Shown: positions 9,726 through 21,305, counted from the first letter of the stretch. The stretch: 64,000 bases of DNA from Cristatella mucedo (GCA_009760855.2 WPIO01000025.1:882501-946500), one strand, 5' to 3'. Notes: generated from the sequence alone by a model not told the origin. A program made the numbers and translations.

Positions 9726-9934
9726 GCAGTCTGCGATCTGCGACGGTTCACCATGTTGTACTCGCTGTTGTTGTTCACCATGAGCCCTAAGAAGGACCGG
9801 AAGGAGGACCATGTACGGACGAGCCAGATGAGGAGGACGCATCTGAGTTCGACCTCTTCAAGGTGGGCGTGGACCTGCAAATCGACGACCGCGACCTGTT
9901 TCCGGAGGAACTGAATGTCCGGGTGCTCCAATAG
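9726..9934 (+). CDS. 3'-terminal exon of an unidentified acidic protein, apparently frameshifted
   Basis: A strong acceptor (a run of nine C then AG, ending 9725) opens a frame reading AVCDLRRFTMLYSLLLFTM, then SPKKDRKEDHV. One base out of that frame, from about 9812, the sequence reads TDEPDEEDASEFDLFKVG, then VDLQIDDRDLFPEEL and NVRVLQ, ending TAG at 9932-9934. The acidic C-terminus is coding-like and an AATAAA lies 19 bp past the stop. A single-base indel near GACCATGTACGG would unite the two parts. I do not recognise the family. It could be a pseudogene, an assembly error, or two alternative frames. Confidence 0.5.
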
Positions 9935-9953
9935 TGCCAGAACGGGCAGTTTG

Positions 9954-9959
9954 AATAAA
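9954..9959 (+). terminator. Poly(A) signal AATAAA
   Basis: Canonical hexamer 19 bp after the TAG that closes the acidic terminal exon, supporting a real plus-strand transcript end here. Confidence 0.55.
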
Positions 9960-9999
9960 TGAGCGAGCGACGCGTATCGCGCGAAACTGCGGTACCGCA

Positions 10000-12900
10000 C
10001 GTCGCACGGCGACTTTTCAAAGGGTATTCACGATTGCATCGAGCAATGTGTATTATATACGTGTACATAGTGTAAAATACGCGACCGAATTGGAACAATC
10101 GGATTATACGGAGCAAGGGCTAGGCCGCGCGGCGCGTCGATCGCTCCCTCGAGCGCCGGCGAGGAGCTTTCAATAGTATAGTCCCGGCGTCAATCGCAGC
10201 CAGCGCTGCGAAACAAAGGAAGCATAACGATCGCACGGAGCGGCAGCCTCGTCAGCCGAGCGCCCGAGCACCCGCGGACAAGCGCCAGGGCGCGGCGGCG
10301 TGGCGCGCTCTGGCGCGGCGGCGTGGCGCGCTCTGGCGCGAATTCTCCGCGACCGTCGCGCAGCGCAGGGCCTGCCCAGACGCAGCGTGCGCTCCTGGAC
10401 GGCAGTGCCCTAGCACGGCGACGGCGCGCCAGGCCGCCGACGCGCGGGACGCCGAGGATCGGAGCGCGTGAATGGGGAGGCGCGAAGGGATGGCCACGAG
10501 AGCGAGCGAGCGTGACAAAGGTGAAGCGAGCAAAGTCCATGTCTGCGGAGCTCCCGTCGCGAACGTGAGCGAACGGCTCGGCCGCCTCGTTGTCGAGAGC
10601 GGCTGCATGGCGGACGTGCGCAAAGGCGCAACGCAGATCAGGCATTCGAGGTTTCGGTTTGAAGCGAAGACCTTTCATTTACTTTCGGTGGATGTCTTGT
10701 ACGCAATGCTCTGACATTGAAATCGCGCGACGCTGAAGCATTTCTCGCTGAATGGCCGGGGCACGTGCTTCAGGTGAGGTGCAGTGCTGGGTGGTCGTCC
10801 GTAAGTAAGCACGCTGAGCCGGCGCAGAATCGGCAGCCGCACGTTCCTCCAGTACGCATAGCGTTCCTGCGCCGATAGCCGCGTGTCTTTCCTCCAGCAG
10901 ATACTCTAACAGGCTGGATCGGAAGTGCTAGACCCCTTGCGTCCTCCTCGTGGTAAGCGTCCGAATTTACTAAACATCCGATTGCCCCTCTGACACCAGC
11001 CTCTCGCCGCCGAAGAAGCGGCGGTTCGATTCCTTCTTGATTGGGTTAATAATTGGAATTCTTTAAAATTGCACAGCGGTATAAATAAATACTCGCCCTC
11101 GGGCAACGAAATATCTTAGTATGCACTTAGTAGGCACAACTGTCGAATTATATGACTACGGGCTGGGCACGCAATTACATCGACTTTTTTTGAACCAGAA
11201 GGTCATTTCGAGATGTTAAGCACTTTCTGCTATTGCGGGAACGTTTGGAAACGCTTCATTCTCGAGTGCGGCTTCGCTAGCGTTCGTGGATCGGCGCATG
11301 GCTCCTGCCAGCGTAAGCTACCGCGGCTAAAGCAGTACTCCTGCTTCCTGGCTCCATTCACCCGCTCGATTGCTAAGGGGTGCCCTACGAGGCTTCTACG
11401 GAGCGCGAGCCCGCTGTGCCGCAGAGAAAGCCGCGCGCTGCGGCGGCAGCGGTTAGCGGCGTCTTTGCTTCCTGTCTCCCTCCCTCCCTCCCTCTCTCTC
11501 GCAATGTGCGTGCGCGCGTGCGTGCGTGCGTGTGCGCCTGTCTCTCTTCCTTCCCTCAGTGTATCAAAAGCTCAGCAAGTTATCACCGATGTTTTCCACA
11601 ATTCAGAAGAAGCACTCTTGCAACATCGCATTTTCACCCGCCAATTTTTAAATGGAATGACGGATTCGCGTTCTTTCTGAGCAGGTTTCCGAGTCAGAGG
11701 ACCGCATCCGAAGAGTGAGAAAATATTGGCTGGTTGACGCCTTAACGTTTGAGCAAGGGAGCCATAAATACTTTTTGTTGAGGCTCAAGTCAACTGCAGG
11801 CACGGGCTCTGACGCGCACCGACAATCTTGCTGTTAAAGAGAGACCTTCTGTCCTGACTCTACGGTCATCCCGCAGTTTGCGACATTCAAAATCTTGAAT
11901 TAAGAAAGCCATTTGAAGTCCATACGCGTGGATGGAAGCCAGGGACTTCTCGTAGGTAGGATTCCGCGTGCGTAACTCGCATCGTCTGCGCCGTCCGCGC
12001 TGCTCCGAACGAAAAAGATTTGTCAGAGGTCCGAAGTGCTAACATTCGCTATTAGCTACGGTACAATACGGTAGCAGCCTAAGGGCAAAAATGGTCGGGT
12101 GAGTTGACCCTCGTCGGAAGTTGTTTTCATTTACGTCGCTTCGCAACTGGCGACTCGCTCCGCGCCCGACGCAGAGCTGGAAACCCAATTTCCGCGCAGG
12201 CAGCGTAGAGCGCGCACTGGGCGAGCGTTGCGAAAGCCTCTTCACGGGAGCCGTCCCGGCGCAGTCGGCAGCGATTAATCAGCGGAGACTACGACGCCTT
12301 CGCAGGTGTATTCTGCAGACGCGCCGCCGATCTCCAGCGTCCGTCCTTACGCAAGTGCGAAACGCTCAGCAGCGGCACCGAGCTGCCGCCGACGAGACAG
12401 GACTGAGAGCTGCGCTGCTCGCTGTCTCAGGGACGCTCAAGGAGAGACAGCGCGACGGCGAGACGAGGAGACGAGTGCGTGAAGGAGACGAGGGCGAGCG
12501 GAGCGAGACAGGAACAGATAGACGCGGACGCGGTGGCGCCGGCGCCGAGGCGTACCGACTGGCGCGGACGGACGCGGAGAGGAGGCTCGGGGGCGTCGTC
12601 CTCGCGCGTTGAGCCCGCGAGTTGAGCCCGCTGGCGCTGCCCGCGGCAGTCGCCTCTGCCCGAGGTGCCAATGCACCGCCAGCTGAGTCGCACCACGAAT
12701 CGGCTCGGACGAGCGCGCGCGCCGCCAACGCTCGCGCGGGCTCGTCGCCCGCGGCTGCGCTAGCTGCGGCTCTTCGCCGGCGCCGAGCCGCGGCGGCGGT
12801 GGCGTGCTCGCGCGGCGGGCGCCGCTCACACCGTCGCGAAACGTGCGCGCCGGCTAAGCCGGCCAGATTATGGCTGATTTTCATCATTCGCGACTAGGCA

Positions 12901-13060
12901 ATTATGGCCGAGGCATCATAAAAGCCGGCGCCACGAGATAGGCAAGCTGCTGAGACTCCGAACTCGGCCTTGGCATTTGAGCTGACCTGAGCTCTAGGTC
13001 AAGGAGTCGTCAGTTGTTGTGAGTTAAGGACGCTGTTGAACGCCTGTAATCCTCCAGTGC
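10000..13060. other. GC/CpG-rich block without a supported gene
   Basis: Apart from the candidate exon at 10755-10910, this block is dominated by CpG-rich DNA (strongest at 10.2-10.6 and 12.2-12.9 kb) in which all six frames stay open for 70-170 codons and encode Arg/Ala/Pro/Ser-rich sequence. That is the signature of composition, not coding. A 23-bp unit (GCGCGGCGGCGTGGCGCGCT + CTG) is tandemly duplicated near 10295-10340. (CCCT)n and GTGCGTGC repeats lie at 11478-11535. CpG islands of this kind often mark promoters; none could be assigned. Confidence 0.5.
10755..10910 (-). CDS. Candidate exon, unidentified, with internal frame change
   Basis: On the minus strand, after an acceptor-like CCGATCCAG, one frame reads LLEYLLEERHAAIGA and the adjacent frame continues ERYAYWRNVRLPILRRLS. 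Both halves look protein-like and the switch needs one base. No family is recognised. The plus strand of the same interval carries a good donor (CTTCAG|GTGAGG at 10772) preceded by a frame reading AEAFLAEWPGHVLQ, so the coding strand is not settled. Confidence 0.25.
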
Positions 13061-13074
13061 TGTCAAGTAGACTT

Positions 13075-13125
13075 TCCAAGGGCGCTATATCAAAAGTATA
13101 ACAATAATTATTATTACTATAACGT
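13075..13125 (+). mobile_element. Short LINE-B 3' terminus
   Basis: AGGGCGCTATATCAAAAG followed by an AATAATTATTATTA tail matches the terminal ~45 bp of LINE-B. Confidence 0.55.
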
Positions 13126-13129
13126 TATG

Positions 13130-13970
13130 GATACGGACTTGACATGCTAAGTTATGGGCGCTCTTCGTCACTGCTGCGTTACTTCTGCTGTCGGGCACAC
13201 CTGCGTACGTTGGTGCAGCACCCGGAAGTAGTTAGCCGTGCCACATGGCTCAGGCGTCGCCGGTATACGTCGCGCGTCGGCTGAGACTAGCACCGTTACG
13301 AGCGCTGCACTTGCGGCCCAGTTCTGACCGGACGTGGAAGCCGCACGCCGCCCGTGTAGCAACCGCGCGCCGCGCGGGCGGCGCTACACGGGCGAGGCAG
13401 ATGAGGAAGAGAGCAGCGGGCGGATGCCCGCTCGGCCAGAGGTCCGGCTCGAGCTCCGAGCGGCGGCCACGAGCCACGAGCGTAGCGGCACCGATGCCGC
13501 GGCCTCAAGCGGCACGAGAGCTTGCTTGTCCGTCCGTCCGTCTGTCTACCTGCACGCCCACCAGCCCCGTCGGCGCTGGCGGGCGTGCAGGCCGAGGAGG
13601 TCAGCCCGCACAGAGACAGGCGCAGGGCCCGCCCGACTTCCGCTGCTGAGATTTCGCGAATGCGGCGACTTGTTCCCTCCTCCCCCCAACCCATGGTTCT
13701 TCCGGCGCGATTCCGCTGGCGGGCGTTATACTAAGCACCTCGCGAGCTCGCCGACGTGTTCGTAGTCGGAATTTGACGGCGCCGGTTCGATGCACTGTTT
13801 TATCCGCGTAGACCTGGAGGAAATATGCAGCGGCGCGTAGCGTACAGATGCGTGAAGACCCGACGACGATCGTAACGTGCCTGAAACGATACTGAAAGCA
13901 GCGCCCTCTCGCAGCGCCGACATCGCGACAACAAAAAGTCCTGCCGACATATTGCAACCGGTATTGAATA
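13130..13970. other. GC-rich stretch without a supported gene
   Basis: All frames between about 13.25 and 13.75 kb are open because of CpG richness. An inverted GCCCGTGTAGC / GCTACACGGGC repeat flanks CCGCGCG at about 13350-13393 and would form a hairpin. Confidence 0.4.
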
Positions 13971-13974
13971 AAAA

Positions 13975-14253
13975 TATTTTAGACCTGCTTATTTATCACA
14001 GCATTCAGTGGGTCCCTGTGATTCGACCTTTATGTGCTTACGCGTGCTGACACCGTGCATGCTGCCACCAGCCATACTTGCATGCTGACCCTAGGTATGT
14101 CACCCCTAGCCATGTCATTCTTGTTGTTTATTGAGCATGCTACCACTAACCATTCGATCGTATTTCCTTTGCAGCAACGTAAAGTGCCTAGAAAGAGATT
14201 GAGCTCCAAGGACGCTTTATCAAGTGCATTATTATTATTATTATTATTATTGA
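13975..14253 (+). mobile_element. LINE-B 3' end with UTR and (ATT)n tail
   Basis: A clear LINE-B 3' region: CTGCTTATTTATCACAGC, GTGCATGCTGCCACC, GAGCATGCTACCACTAACC, GTAAAGTGCCTAGAAAGAG, then (ATT)n at 14230-14250. It carries the single-copy GCATGCTACCACTAA motif that is amplified at 4542-4693. Confidence 0.9.
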
Positions 14254-14324
14254 TACATTAGACCTGCATCTAGCAGCCGGCCACGGCAGGTGACTTCCGA
14301 CCGACTTGTCAAGGCTCACAGGCT

Positions 14325-14614
<290 letters not shown>

Positions 14615-14699
14615 ATTCTCAAGCAATGCACTGCCACAGGCTGCCTCGACTGGAGCGCCCTAACGGTGGCTGAGATTTCAGTATTGGCCCGGGCTGCAT

Positions 14700-16003
14700 T
14701 GTAATGATAAGAGTACTACAACATTCACTCGAAATTTGAGCTTTGGCGCCACCAACTTTCGGTCAATGTTCGCTTAATTAGAGGGGATTTCGACGGATTG
14801 AGGTAATTCGTTGCCCGAAAGCTCGCCCTGTAGGTCGATTAGTAAACCGCCTACAAAAAGCGCTCCCGAACGGCCTCCTCTAACGGAGAGTCCTTCACCC
14901 GTCTCACGTTGAAGTTGCGGCCAAGCCAGGCTGCGCCTACCGCAGCGAAGCCCCTCCCCTCCCCCCCCCCGAAGTCGCTTCGACGGCCGGTGAGGGTCTT
15001 TGCGATTGCGACTTGCAGCTGGTCAGCCTGTCCGCTCAAAGCTGAGAGTCTGCTGCGCTGAAAAGTGAGACCCCCCAGTCCCAGGTTTCCACCGTTTGCC
15101 CGGATGCAGCGGAAGCCGCTGCCAGCGCGTGCGCCATCGTATTGCTCGGTATTCGTGCTACTCGACGCCCGCTCTGCCACGCCCCGCCCTCTCCAATCGC
15201 CAAGCCTATGCGTCCGTTTGGACGGGAGCTTCGCGGCTTCCAATCTCAGTTTCCTACACCCCCATCCCGACAGGGGCTAGGAATTTTCGCCCGCGTTTAT
15301 CGCGCCGCCGCAGAGTAAGGATTAGCCGCTTACGTGGTAGCGAGGCTGACCCATAACGCGTCATCGGGGTCGCTCGTTTCACCCCAGCGTCATTCGCCGC
15401 GAAAACAAGTCATTGCTGTGACCGCACGTCCTCCCAGGACCGCAAATCTGTGACTTCTCGGGGCGATTTTCATCGCCACCCCACGCCTCTTACGTGAGCC
15501 GTCGCCATTCTGCCCTTGAGACCACGAGCGGTAGCGACTTAGACGCAAAACCCACCAGTACCGCAATCCGAGCCGACACCCGTCACCATGTTTCTCGACC
15601 CTCGACGGAAGCGCGGCGTCTCTTTCGAGAGGGAAGCCTCCAGTCAAGACTCGCCGAATAGGAAGGACGAGGACACTTTTATCGACGACAGGTGCTGAGC
15701 TAGCCTCGTCACAACAAGCGAAACGCACCAAGACGAACTTTCGGCCGCCGCTTGCGAGCGCAGGTCGCTTCCAGCTAATCGACGCCGGGCCAGTGATAAT
15801 CGACGCTAGTGGACTGAAACCTGTAAAAGAGGCCATCTAAATTCGCCGCTATGCAGACGTGGCCCGCGACGTGGCAGAGGCCCCGCAGAGACACTGGGGG
15901 GGGGAGACGGAGCTTTCGCTGCGTGCCACCGCCGACCTCGCCCCTCCGAGCGCTCTCGTGAACGGCGGCCGCGTCGCTCAATTTCCAAAGACAAGTCGCG
16001 AGA

Positions 16004-16045
<42 letters not shown>

Positions 16046-16380
16046 GAACAGGAAGCAGCAGCTGCTGCTGCTGCTGCGACGGCGGTTGGCGGTTGGCGCA
16101 GCCACTTTTGCGAATGCCAGCGAATGCCGGGAGAGGCCTGCGGTATCCGGCCAGCAGCCGCACACCTCCGCGAAGCTCCCCCTCACCCATCTCCGCCGGC
16201 GTCGGAGGGAGCGGCCGGCGGTATGTCGGCTGATTAGGAGGGCGTGGCATCGACTGGCGTCGTCTGGAGCCGACTCGCCGTTGCCGGCCGCCGCGCCTGC
16301 CTCGCTCCGCTGGTCTGTCCAGTCAGTTCAGCAGCCGATCGTGCTCGCCGCCCGAGGCGAGACGAGCTCGGAACAACGAC
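14700..16380. other. GC-rich stretch without a supported gene
   Basis: Overlapping frames on both strands without domains. A (CT)n run ends in CTCAG at 16041, so it could act as a polypyrimidine tract and acceptor, and is followed by a short (CTG)n encoding poly-Cys or poly-Ser depending on frame. Nothing identifiable. Confidence 0.4.
16007..16043. repeat. (CT)n microsatellite
   Basis: About 17 CT units ending in CAG, with a (CTG)n run of five to six units 20 bp further on. Confidence 0.95.
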
Positions 16381-16386
16381 CTTGAG

Positions 16387-16743
16387 ATGGGGAAGACGAG
16401 TGTGCTGCAGGGTATCTCGAGAAAGTGTAAGTCTCCTTCCATAGACAGTGCAGGCGGCGATCGCTTGTCACCGGGCTCACCCTTGCACACGACACGAATT
16501 GGCACATTGGGCGAGCATTCGGCCGAACGACACGCCCGTCTGCCTGCTGTCATTGGCTGCCACTGGACGGTCAAGGTCTCGCCCCTACTTAACTTAATGC
16601 GATCACCGTCCCGAAAGTCTGTGACTGACGTGCTGAAAGTGAGTGCTGTGCTCGCTCTCCAGTTAGCCGACTGGCTGGGGCCCTTCTCGTGGTCCGACGG
16701 CTTGGGCTATCCCAGCCCATTAACGGCAGTGCAAGCTCGTTGA
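16387..16743 (+). CDS. Hypothetical ATG ORF at a CpG-rich edge
   Basis: A 118-codon frame starts MGKTSVLQGISRKCK with a purine at -3 and G at +4, at the downstream edge of a GC-rich block. A possible donor (CAG|GTATCT) follows codon 8, so only the first codons may be coding. The N-terminal MGKT could fit an N-myristoylation start. No domain is seen in the rest. Low confidence. Confidence 0.2.
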   Translation: MGKTSVLQGISRKCKSPSIDSAGGDRLSPGSPLHTTRIGTLGEHSAERHARLPAVIGCHWTVKVSPLLNLMRSPSRKSVTDVLKVSAVLALQLADWLGPFSWSDGLGYPSPLTAVQAR

Positions 16744-16849
16744 GTCTATTGCCATTCAGCCTACTGTCATAGGGCAGAAGACGTAGGAATGCTAAGTAAT
16801 GCACGGGATGTGTCTGCTTGTGCCGCGTGTCATGATCGTCACACACCCT

Positions 16850-17212
16850 CAAGCTTCGCTGGTGCTACATTCCTTGGCGAACTGAATGGCATACGTAATT
16901 GAATTTTCTTTCAAACTCTGACGTGTCCCTCTCTCAAATGGACATGATTTCAGCAAGAACAAGAAAAACCAGTATATTTAGCCTATAGTGCAAGGTGAGA
17001 GGAAGGTTTCGTCATTTTACTTCAGATTGAGAAGTTTCGAAGGATGCCATCGACAGATGAAAATTCATTAGTGGCCATGCAATCCTTGCAAAGCTACAGT
17101 AACATATAAAAATTGGAAGTTAAGCCTTCCTCGGCCTCCTGAACACAATTGGCAAGATCTACACGGAATGATTGCTGGCCTCCCTCCGAGACCCGGCCCA
17201 TTCATACGCACG

Positions 17213-17243
<31 letters not shown>

Positions 17244-18120
17244 GCGCACACACGAACCCACCCACATACACACTCACTTACACACGCACGAAACAGAGAT
17301 GGAGGGAGAAAAAGAGGGGAGAGAGAGAGGAAGAGAGGGCAACGGGTCTAGTGCTGCTGACTCAATCGGCCGAAGCTGCTGAGATAGGCACCTGCTGGCT
17401 GCATTCAGAGCAACTTGGTCGAAGCATGCACACACGAACAGCAGTCGATGGGATACGTTAGAGCACTTCAAGAGCCCGTTCCGGTGGCTTGCACGGGCAG
17501 TGCGCATATACGCAGTGTGCAAAGGCTTATATATTATACGTCCTGTGCTTACGGAAGTGTGAGCACACAGTGTGAGGAGGCAGTGTGCATATAGGAACCA
17601 TGCAAAGGCTGGGTGCATAGTTTAACACGAACTTTCATTTGCCCAATATACGACGTGCAGTCTGGCCAGTAAACAGTTTAGATGCACTCAATTTTTGCCT
17701 CACTAAATTCCCGAGTCACACTTCAAAAATCTTGAGGGCTGATTACAAAGGTAAACCTAGACAGGTGCACTATGCACGCAACGAATTCGTGTTGTATGCA
17801 TGCGACCAGCAGTGCTCACCCTGAGAATACCCGAGTCGCCTGTGGGGACGCATGCTCAAAATGTGCACATATATGCTTGTCCCTCACTAAAGGCAAGCTC
17901 GTATGACAGAACAAGTTTTCGCCTGCCGAAATGCTGCACCATACAATTTGTTCAATGTGATCCCATCAAGCCTTAAGTCCTGCATCATATATATATATAT
18001 ATCAGCACGAGAGCATAGCATCCGAATATTTGTCAACGGCGAATGAACCTAAAAAGACCTGCATGTCCTTTCTTCTGCGTCACGAATCTCGAGCTCTTTC
18101 TTCCATATCTGGATGGCGCT
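16850..18120. other. Unassigned with simple repeats
   Basis: (CA)n tract at 17209-17286 and (AT)n at 17986-18002. No gene signal is seen. Confidence 0.5.
17209..17286. repeat. (CA)n microsatellite, imperfect
   Basis: CACGCACGCACACACACAC grading into imperfect CA repeats and a GA-rich segment downstream. Confidence 0.95.
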
Positions 18121-18129
18121 TACATGGAC

Positions 18130-18131
18130 TA

Positions 18132-18201
<70 letters not shown>

Positions 18202-18286
18202 ATCTCTCTCTCTCTCTCTCTCACCTATCTCTCTCTCTCTCTCACCTATCTCCCTCTCTCTCTCTCTTTCTCTGTGTGTGTCTGTG
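18130..18286. repeat. (CT)n microsatellite, interrupted
   Basis: Long CT run with regular CACCTATCTC interruptions. It explains the SLSLSL frames here. Confidence 0.97.
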
Positions 18287-18958
18287 CCTTTCTCACTCGA
18301 GCTCTCTTAGCCTATTTATCGTCTCTGCTAGTAGCTTGCTCTTTCGCGATTGCTCTCTTCTAGGTCTCCCTTTCTCTGCTGCTCACTACAGTACACGTAA
18401 CTCCTCACACCCTTCTTTTAACTGCTCTACCCAGCTACCGACACTACCCCTCCCTGTGCCCCTACAGGCTGAGCATTTTCTCGAATCAGTTTTTGATAGG
18501 CGGGGAACTACCCCTTTTGTTTGTTTCGTGGCATGCGCATTTACAAAGTCAGCAAGGCACAAGAGCATGGTCCTACCAAATGCACAGCCCGGCTTTAAAT
18601 AGCCAATCGACTCAGCAACAGCCCGACCCCGTGTGCAGGCACCATTCAATCGGCCCATGCAGCCAATTTAGCTAGAGAGGCTATTCAAAAAACGGCTACC
18701 CAAGCTCGGGGTCTAGTAGGAGCCTCCCTTAGCGACTGGTAATCCCAGGGCAGGCCGTGTCCGAGCAGGGAGTTTGCAGCCTGGACAGGGAGCAGCTGCT
18801 TCCCCTTTCCTGCCGATCCAGCACTGATCTGCCACCCCCCCCCCCGGCTGATCTAGCGCTGGTCCAGCAGGAGGCAATGCACCCTGCTGCGTACGAGAGA
18901 AGCCGAGCCAATGGGAAGAAGGATGAGCTTATGGGGTGCTTTTCAGGCAGCCCTGGGC

Positions 18959-20084
18959 TCACCGTAAGACAAACGAACGGGCTCTTCGGACCGGAAGCGA
19001 CCGACGCGAATGGCACTGGCTCCCAAGCAAGGTTGTGTAACTCGTGCCTGCAGGCCTGGACCCGACGTCGGCGGCATAGACGGACAGACGGTGGCGTCTG
19101 CTGACACCTTGCACATAGCAAAGCCGGCAGAGGTCGGAAGGATGTGGCAGGCACAGCAAAAATGCCCTCCGAAATCGAAACGGTCTGTGGCCTACAGCTG
19201 CACACTGCTTATCTCTCGCCAGCCTCCGGACAGCTCTTACAACTTGCTCTGCTGGTCGCAGTGCCTCACGTGCGTACCACCATAAAGTGGCTATCGCCAG
19301 ACCGGCTACGGGTGTGGGGAGCAAAAAGCCACCAATTCGTAACGGGCCTGAACCACCCAATGGACTGAACCTCGACCTTGCCAGCCATATGCAAAACTCG
19401 ATGGGCGAGGGTGGGGGCGAAACGGCAATTTCTGACCGGCTAGTAAAGCGGCTGCTTTTAATGTTCCCTGAACTTGTAGCTGCCGAATCTGCCGCAGTGC
19501 AGCCGCCAAGCGAGCTTTCTCAGTCAGCTGCCGTAGGATGCAGTTGCTGGCAGCCCACCGATAAGCCGATCGGGCGTGCGTAGCTGACGCACAGGCGATC
19601 GCCTCTGCCGCTCCCAGCGCTCCCTCGAGCTTCGCCTCGGCGCCTTTGCACAGACCGACTGTCGGCACGCCTCGGCAGCCTCTCGACGCCAGCTGTTCTC
19701 CTCGGAAAGGCTGTCCGATCCTGCCTCTGTGCCACTGCGAATGCCGTTCACTCGTTTTTCCTCTCGTTGTTCCTTTCGCTGCCACCATTTAACGGCGACA
19801 CTATATCCGGAGCAGCGTGGCGTAGCGTCTGAACGACGCGACGGCAGCTTGCCGCTCCTCTCGCTCCTCCACTCCGGGGGCGCGGTCGTTAGAACAGCAG
19901 CAGCGGCTTCGACGCACAGGCGAACCGGCGGCCTGGGCGTCGGCGAGCCGAAAAAAGCGCCGCGTCGTCTCGGCGCCAGCTGGCCGATGTGGGCGGACGT
20001 TCCCTGAACGGACGGACGTTCCCTGACCACCCACCCGTGCCTCCACCCGAAATTGCAAACGGACCGGACGGGCGGTGGCTGCAA
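18959..20084 (-). CDS. Possible frameshifted coiled-coil / membrane protein gene
   Basis: Three overlapping minus frames carry coding-like segments that do not share one frame. From about 19800 down: KEQREEKRVNGIRSGTEAG, SDSLSEENSWRREAAEACRQ in one frame; then GAEAKLEGALGAAEAIACAS and CILRQLTEKARLAAALRQIR in a second, both with coiled-coil heptad character; then, from about 19330, VAGLAIATLWWYAREALRPA and EQVVRAVRRLARDKQ, a hydrophobic segment followed by a basic amphipathic helix. One indel near 19650 would fuse the first two. I do not recognise a family. The DNA is moderately GC-rich, so chance cannot be excluded. Confidence 0.3.
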
Positions 20085-20240
20085 TGCAGCAGCCCAGAAT
20101 GCTGTATTGCGGGGAGGTTGATGCGATTTCAGCAGCTATTACCTGACCGTTTGGCAGTGGCTCTCCGGAGTAGCCTTGTACATGTACAGTGATAATCCGG
20201 ATAGCAACGAGGTTCAAATGTCTTGCACTGCCCCGCCCCC

Positions 20241-20397
20241 TGAGTCGTAGCCCAGGAGGTAAGGCGCCCGCTCTTCGCGACCGATGTCACGGGTTCGAGT
20301 CCGGCAGCGGGCGAGCCTTTACTGTCCAATGCAAGCGGTGGGGGAAGCAGCTAAGGCTCTTCTGTCGCTATACAAACGAGGCTTTTAAATCAGCTAA
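20241..20397 (+). mobile_element. SINE-A copy (tRNA-derived)
   Basis: A tRNA-like head with A-box region TAGCCCAGGAGGTAAGG and B-box GGGTTCGAGTCC (20291-20302), a body with GCAAGCGGTGG, and a tail TTCTGTCGCTATACAAACGA + GGCTTTTAAATCAGC. The same head, body and tail recur at 20525, 21165, 37488, 52987 (minus) and 33527 (minus). Because of its tail it is a SINE, not a functional tRNA. Confidence 0.85.
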
Positions 20398-20524
20398 GCT
20401 TATTGTTATTGCACTGAAATGTTCGTTCACAGATATCAAGGTATAGAGAGGCGGATAGAGGCGAAGTCAGGATTTTTATCTAGGCGGCGGGCAAAACCCG
20501 CAAGATTCTTATGTAAGGGGCCAT

Positions 20525-20680
20525 GGGTCTTGGCCTAGGGGTGAAGTGCTCGCTCTTCACGACCCGCAGACTTCGCAGAATCGAGTCCTGCAGAAGACAA
20601 TCCTTTATTGCCTGCTGCAAGCAGTAGATGGCCACCACGGCTCTTCTGCCGGTATATAAATAAGGCTGTTAGATCAGCCC
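20525..20680 (+). mobile_element. SINE-A copy, diverged
   Basis: Head GGTCTTGGCCTAGGGGTGA, degenerate B-box AATCGAGTCC, body CCTTTATTGCCTGCTGCAAG, tail TTCTGCCGGTATATAAATAA + GGCTGTTAGATCAGC. Confidence 0.8.
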
Positions 20681-21164
20681 AATTTCAACCGCAAGATTTT
20701 CATCAAAGGAAAAACCCAAAAGTAATAGAAAAGGATAACATCGCACACAATCATAGTGTTCATTTGGCACGAACTCGGCGGTTGCTCATCCAGTGGAAGA
20801 CAAGACACAACTTCGACGGTCGAGGCGACGGTCGAGGGAGGGGGCAGATATATATAGGAACAGAGAGTGGCTCAGGCCGCTGTCCCGCAGTACAGGGGTA
20901 AATTCCCCCTGCCCCTTCGCTCCGCCACCACATGTACACGCAAATCTAAATTAGCTAAACTACCTGTACTTGCTCAGTAACTATATCGTCCGTTTAAGTT
21001 CATTTTCTTATTAAATTAATGTAGAGGCTCTGAAGTCTTTTCCTCCGCCGAGTGAGCGAGCGACTAGCGGAGGAACTAGCGCCTCGAAGCGCTGCTAACG
21101 ATCGGTAGAAGCTGCAAGCAGCAACGCGAGAAGATATGCCGGCGACCACACCAGAGCAGTCCGC

Positions 21165-21305
21165 ACGTTAGCCTTGGGGTTAGGCTCTCGTGCATTTCAT
21201 CAGCCAAGTCGCGGGCTCGAGTCCTGCAGTGAGCAGTTGCTCTCGAGTGCTTTCTACAAGCAGTGTGATGGGGTCAGTACAGCTCTTGTGCCGCTGTATG
21301 TACGT
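21165..21305 (+). mobile_element. SINE-A copy, diverged
   Basis: B-box GCGGGCTCGAGTCCTGC, then CTACAAGCAGTGTGATGG and GCTCTTGTGCCGCTGTATGT. The terminal part is lost or too diverged to follow. Confidence 0.65.

Noticed and set aside
10190-10714. 162-codon minus frame and neighbours
   Set aside because: Same compositional openness; no splice context or domain.
12121-12897. Several 90-173 codon frames on both strands
   Set aside because: All six frames are open in CpG-rich DNA and give Arg/Ala/Pro/Ser-rich products with no domain; this is compositional.
13245-13765. 134- and 143-codon plus frames
   Set aside because: Overlapping frames in a GC-rich block; low-complexity Arg/Pro/Ala content.
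18757-19104. 115-codon plus frame
   Set aside because: No domain; it includes a C-run translated as poly-Pro and overlaps the more coding-like minus frames.
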